NCBI GenBank assembly: GCA_945873015.1
Contig: CAMCBY010000155.1
Location: 1 to 8,484 of the forward strand
Reading direction: 5' to 3'
Source of the DNA: Klebsiella pneumoniae
Lineage (GTDB): Bacteria; Pseudomonadota; Gammaproteobacteria; Ga0077536
Length of the DNA stretch: 8,484 nt
The translations under genes were made by a program, and so were the position numbers. Under the pieces are notes generated by a model. The model was not told the DNA's origin, searched no databases, and was given only the letters and a program-made list of their open reading frames with translations. Shown in pieces: positions 5,886-8,484 of the stretch (position 1 is the first letter of the stretch; every line of letters begins with the position of its first letter).

Positions 5886-6341
5886 ATGCGTCATTATGAG
5901 ATTGTGTTTCTGGTCCACCCTGACCAGAGTGAGCAGGTCGGCGCCATGGTCGACCGCTATCGTTCCATGATCGAGTCCAGCGGTGGCCAGATTCACCGCC
6001 TCGAAGACTGGGGCCGCCGCCAGTTGGCCTATCCCATCAACAAGGTTCACAAAGCCCACTACGTTCTGATGAACGTGCAGTGTGATGCGCCGACCTTGGA
6101 CGAACTCAACAGCGCGTTCCGCTTCAATGACGCGGTGCTGCGCAATCTGATCATCCAGCGCGACGACGCAGTCACCACGCCGTCGTCGATAGCCCAGGCC
6201 AAAGACGAACAGTCGGAGCGCGATGATGAGCGCGGTCGCCGTTCGCGCGAAGGTCGTCCGCCGCGTGGCGATGCGGCGCAGGCTGACAACGATGATGCAG
6301 ACAACGAAGCGAATGCGACCAATGAGTCGCAAGACGCCTGA
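5886..6341 (+). CDS. rpsF: 30S ribosomal protein S6
   Basis: A 151-residue S6 homologue of the small ribosomal subunit, where S6 pairs with S18 on the platform and binds helix 22/23 of 16S rRNA. The core matches the family throughout: MRHYEIVFLVHPDQSEQV (1-18), the GGQIHRLEDWGRRQLAYPI segment (33-51, including the conserved Trp and Arg residues), KAHYVLMN (56-63) and FNDAVLRNLII (80-90). After about residue 100 comes a hydrophilic, probably disordered tail rich in Asp, Glu, Arg and Asn. E. coli S6 (135 residues) also has an acidic tail, ending in Glu residues to which RimK adds glutamate; this tail ends in SQDA, so that modification is not evident. It is the first gene of the operon; rpsR follows after 17 bases with no priB between. 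Confidence 0.97.
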   Translation: MRHYEIVFLVHPDQSEQVGAMVDRYRSMIESSGGQIHRLEDWGRRQLAYPINKVHKAHYVLMNVQCDAPTLDELNSAFRFNDAVLRNLIIQRDDAVTTPSSIAQAKDEQSERDDERGRRSREGRPPRGDAAQADNDDADNEANATNESQDA

Positions 6342-6358
6342 CGCCGGGAGCACACACC

Positions 6359-6583
6359 ATGGCTAAATTTTTCCGCCGCAAGCGTTATTGCAAATTCACC
6401 GCCGAAGGCGTGACTGAGATCGACTACAAGGATCTCGCCACCCTCAAAGCCTACATCACTGAAAACGGCAAGATCGTGCCGAGCCGTATCTCGGGCACCA
6501 AGGTCCGCTACCAGCGTCAGCTGGCGATTGCGGTCAAGCGTGCGCGCTTTCTGGCGCTGCTGCCGTACTGCGACGCGCATTAA
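6359..6583 (+). CDS. rpsR: 30S ribosomal protein S18
   Basis: A 74-residue protein almost collinear with E. coli S18 (75 residues). It begins MAKFFRRKRYCKFTAEGV and contains IDYKDLATLKAYITENGKIVPSRISGT (21-47) followed by KYQRQ-type residues VRYQRQLAIAVKRARFLALLPY (49-70), all family hallmarks. S18 sits on the platform of the 30S subunit as the partner of S6, so having it in the same operon supports balanced synthesis. The ribosome binding site GGGAG (6346-6350) lies eight bases before the ATG. The gap to the next gene is 37 bases with only a 4-bp hairpin (6588-6599), so the operon probably continues. Confidence 0.98.
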   Translation: MAKFFRRKRYCKFTAEGVTEIDYKDLATLKAYITENGKIVPSRISGTKVRYQRQLAIAVKRARFLALLPYCDAH

Positions 6584-6620
6584 TCATCCCGCGTCCGGGC
6601 TGAGTTAAGGAGAGCACACC

Positions 6621-7529
6621 GTGCGGGGTCTCGCACGGTTGGCAATGCGCGGACCGATGGTCGCCGCGGGCTGTGCCGCGGCGCTGGCGTTGGGCTCGAT
6701 GGTTTTCGGCATATTGCTGATTCCGGCCGGCGCGATTATTGCCCTAACCACGCTGCGTTTCGGTGCACGGGAAGGGTTCAAGGTTGCCGCCGTCGCGGCG
6801 TCGATGCTGGTGGTTGCCCGTCTGGGCATGGGTCATAGTTTTGGCCACAGCCTGTTACTGGCGACCACCACCTGGCTGCCCGCATGGTTACTGGCCAATG
6901 GCCTGCGCGTACGACGCGCGCAAGACTGGCCACTGTTGATGTGCGCAGCGATGACGGTGTTATGCGCAGCCGCGCTGCGGCTCGCGGTCGGCGATGTCAC
7001 GGCGTTCTGGCGCGACAAGCTGAAGCCGCTGTTTGATTTGATGGCAAAGGATGCCGGCGCGCGTTTCACGGCCGAACAAATGGAGTTCATCGCCGGCCAG
7101 ATGCATAGCTGGACCTTGATAGCGATATTTGTATTGTTCAGTGGAACATTACTGCTGGCGCGCTGGTGGCAGTCTGAGCTGTATAACCTGGGCGGCTTCG
7201 GTTCGGAGTTCCGCGAGCTGCGTTTCCCGCGCAGCATGACCTGGGCGGCTGGCGCTTTGTCGCTTGCCTACGCTTTCGGTCGCGACGAGGGGCTGGTGCT
7301 GGCCCTCGCCGGTGACGCTTGTGTTTTACTGGTGGTATTGTTCGCCCTGCAGGGGCTCGCAGTAATCCACTTCCTGGCACGCGTGAGAGGTCTGGCCGGC
7401 GCATGGCTGACCACACTCTACGTGATGCTCGTGCTGGTGCCGCAGGTGGCCGGGCCGATACTGGCCACCACGGGACTCGCTGACAATATCGTCGACTTGC
7501 GCCGTTTGCGCGGAAGTCGACAGCCGTAA
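6621..7529 (+). CDS. DUF2232 (YybS-like) multi-spanning membrane protein
   Basis: A 302-residue hydrophobic protein. By eye there are about eight membrane segments: around 12-30 and 29-45, 52-68, 76-95, 103-123, 163-183, 206-250 (one or two spans) and 260-284. A hydrophilic stretch at 125-160 separates the two halves. The C-terminal LADNIVDLRRL (286-296) and the GFGSEFRELRFPRSM region (192-206) fit the DUF2232 family, commonly found between rpsR and rplI in gammaproteobacteria (a hypothetical protein holds this place in Pseudomonas). Its molecular function is not established. The start is GTG at 6621: AAGGAG (6607-6612), the best Shine-Dalgarno in the window, is suitably spaced from it, whereas the next ATG (6645) has none. 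The strict position in a ribosomal-protein operon suggests expression tied to growth rate. Confidence 0.85.
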   Translation: MRGLARLAMRGPMVAAGCAAALALGSMVFGILLIPAGAIIALTTLRFGAREGFKVAAVAASMLVVARLGMGHSFGHSLLLATTTWLPAWLLANGLRVRRAQDWPLLMCAAMTVLCAAALRLAVGDVTAFWRDKLKPLFDLMAKDAGARFTAEQMEFIAGQMHSWTLIAIFVLFSGTLLLARWWQSELYNLGGFGSEFRELRFPRSMTWAAGALSLAYAFGRDEGLVLALAGDACVLLVVLFALQGLAVIHFLARVRGLAGAWLTTLYVMLVLVPQVAGPILATTGLADNIVDLRRLRGSRQP

Positions 7530-7586
7530 CGCGGGCATGATGCCGCGCCGGCTCACGGTGACGAAGATTCGATTGAGGACGATGTG

Positions 7587-8051
7587 ATGGAAGTTATCCT
7601 GCTGGAAAAGATTCACCGGCTCGGCAATCTGGGCGATAAGGTCAATGTGGCCCCCGGTTATGGCCGCAATTTTCTGATCCCGAACCGCAAGGCAGTGCCG
7701 GCCACGGCCGCCAATGTCGCCAAGTTCGAGGAGCAGCGCGCCGAACTTGAGCGCGTGCAGGCCGACTCGCTGGGTCGTGCCGAGGCGCGTGCCGCGCAAC
7801 TGACCGACATGCTGCTGACCATCGCCGCCAAGGCCGGTGCCGAAGGCAAGCTTTTTGGTTCGGTGGGCACCCTCGACATCGCCGATGCGATCGTCGCCGC
7901 CGGTGCCGAGTGCGAGAAGCGCGAAGTGCGTCTGCCCGAAGGCCCGCTGCGTGAAATCGGCGAATTCGACGTCGAAATTCACCTGCACCCCGACGTCAAC
8001 GCCACGGTCAAAGTCAAGATCGTGCCGGAAGACGGGGCAACCGCGGCGTAG
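7587..8051 (+). CDS. rplI: 50S ribosomal protein L9
   Basis: A 154-residue L9 homologue (E. coli L9 has 149). The N-terminal rRNA-binding domain carries MEVILLEKIHRLGNLGDKVNVAPGYGRNFLIP, including the L9 signature around residues 13-32, followed by the long connecting helix rich in Ala, Glu and Arg (about 40-75) and the C-terminal domain with KLFGSVGTLDIADAI (88-102) and a closing strand VEIHLHPDVNATVKVKIVPE. L9 binds 23S rRNA at the base of the L1 stalk and helps keep the reading frame. The frame also has a GTG at 7584, one codon earlier, but ATG 7587 is preferred: it gives the family's usual N-terminus and GAGGAC (7575-7580) is six bases away. The upstream gap of 57 bases contains a weak 5-bp hairpin (7530-7547). 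Confidence 0.97.
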   Translation: MEVILLEKIHRLGNLGDKVNVAPGYGRNFLIPNRKAVPATAANVAKFEEQRAELERVQADSLGRAEARAAQLTDMLLTIAAKAGAEGKLFGSVGTLDIADAIVAAGAECEKREVRLPEGPLREIGEFDVEIHLHPDVNATVKVKIVPEDGATAA

Positions 8052-8093
8052 TGACGCCGCCTTTGAGTGGCTTCGGGCGGCGAACGCCGCCTG
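8043..8093 (+). promoter_or_regulatory. rplI-dnaB junction with alternative hairpins
   Basis: Four short complementary segments follow one another: GCGGCG (8043-8048), CGCCGCC (8055-8061), GGCGGCG (8076-8082) and CGCCGCC (8085-8091). Pairings 1:2 plus 3:4, or 2:3 alone, are mutually exclusive. The 3:4 hairpin, extended by a G·T and a C-G pair to 8 bp (8074-8081 with 8086-8093, GAAC loop), ends three bases before the dnaB Shine-Dalgarno GAGGT (8096-8100). There is no T run, so a terminator is unlikely; an effect on dnaB translation is possible, or the GC-rich repeats may be chance. Confidence 0.35.
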
Positions 8094-8106
8094 TTGAGGT
8101 GTAGCG

Positions 8107-8484
8107 ATGGCAGTGGAATATTCCGCGGCGAACCGCGCGCCCTTCGACAGCGAGCTCGAAGCGCTCAAGGTTCCGCCCCATTCCATAGAAGCCGAGCAGG
8201 CCGTGCTCGGCGGTCTCATGCTCGACAACGAGGCCTGGCCTAACGTTGTCGAGCGTCTGAACAGCGACGACTTCTACCGTCGCGATCATGCCCGCATTTT
8301 CCGTGCGGTCGAGATGCTGGCCAACGACAGCAAGCCGTTTGATGTGGTCACGCTCGCCGAGTGGCTGCGCAGCCACGAGCAGTTGTCGGACGTCGGCGGC
8401 ATGGCCTATCTCGGCCAACTTGCTGAAAACACGCCCAGCGCCGCCAACATCGCCGCCTATGCCGACATCGTGCGCCAGCGCTCG
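8107..8484 (+). CDS. dnaB: Replicative DNA helicase DnaB, N-terminal part (cut by right edge)
   Basis: The first 126 codons of dnaB; the frame is open to the window end. DnaB is the hexameric ATP-driven 5'-3' helicase that unwinds DNA at the replication fork and recruits DnaG primase. Only the N-terminal collar domain is visible: LKVPPHSIEAEQAVLGGLMLDN (20-41), FYRRDHARIFRAVEMLA (56-72), PFDVVTLAEWL (77-87) and GGMAYLGQLAENTPSAANIAAYADIVRQR (97-125), all characteristic. The Walker A/B ATPase domain would lie beyond the window. ATG 8107 follows GAGGT (8096-8100) by six bases. The N-terminus has about 20 residues before the conserved block, normal for the family. Linkage to rplI, 55 bases upstream, is the common arrangement in gammaproteobacteria. 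Confidence 0.97.
   Translation, partial: MAVEYSAANRAPFDSELEALKVPPHSIEAEQAVLGGLMLDNEAWPNVVERLNSDDFYRRDHARIFRAVEMLANDSKPFDVVTLAEWLRSHEQLSDVGGMAYLGQLAENTPSAANIAAYADIVRQRS

Noticed and set aside
5662..5970. Plus-strand open frame of 102 codons across the MITE-like element and rpsF start
   Set aside because: It crosses the palindromic element, the promoter and the leader and runs out of frame into rpsF; no ribosome binding site or domain.
6588..6599. 4-bp hairpin between rpsR and the DUF2232 gene
   Set aside because: Too short and without a T run to be a terminator.
7530..7547. 5-bp hairpin after the DUF2232 stop
   Set aside because: Short stem, no T run, inside an operon; probably chance in GC-rich DNA.
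7326..8228. Minus-strand open frame of 300 codons
   Set aside because: Antisense to the end of the DUF2232 gene, rplI and the dnaB start; the composition is that of a shadow frame and the opposite strand encodes well-known proteins.

Overview
The window looks like a chromosomal segment of a GC-rich gammaproteobacterium. The evidence is the order tRNA-Leu / rnr / rlmB / rpsF / rpsR / DUF2232 / rplI / dnaB, which is also the Pseudomonas-type order with no priB between rpsF and rpsR (E. coli has rpsF-priB-rpsR-rplI), together with protein sequences close to E. coli RNase R, RlmB, S6, S18, L9 and DnaB. The genus cannot be told from the sequence alone. The tRNA gene does not encode its CCA end.

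Left part (1-2346). Two minus-strand genes overlap by two bases: a YghO-like N-acetyltransferase-fold protein (576-1721), followed by a MobA-like nucleotidyltransferase that runs off the left edge (1-579) and appears to start with TTG. A 133-bp divergent intergenic region separates them from a plus-strand ChrR/dihydroxyacetophenone-dioxygenase-type cupin (1855-2301), which is followed by a strong hairpin.

Middle (2527-5628). A minus-strand tRNA-Leu(CAG) is divergent from rnr. Its promoter lies in the 40-bp gap, and the -35 hexamer reaches the rnr start codon. rnr (RNase R) overlaps rlmB (23S rRNA Gm2251 methyltransferase) by one base (TGATG), so these two RNA-metabolism genes form a translationally coupled pair.

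rlmB-rpsF gap (5629-5885). This gap holds the main unusual object: a 141-bp, gene-less, nearly fully palindromic element with perfect 14-bp terminal inverted repeats flanked by TA on both sides, which is the layout of a TA-target MITE. It sits inside the rlmB stop codon. Removing it with one TA restores TAA, while its presence gives TAG, so RlmB is unchanged. A few bases beyond it lies a likely rpsF promoter, then a leader with two hairpins, the second a candidate S6:S18 autoregulatory element.

Right part (5886-8484). The ribosomal-protein operon runs rpsF (S6), rpsR (S18), a multi-spanning DUF2232 membrane protein with a GTG start, rplI (L9), and the 5' part of dnaB (replicative helicase, cut by the window edge). 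The rplI-dnaB junction has four short complementary segments that could form alternative hairpins just upstream of the dnaB ribosome binding site. Apart from the MITE-like element, most of the window is ordinary core genome; no CRISPR array, phage gene or defence gene was seen.
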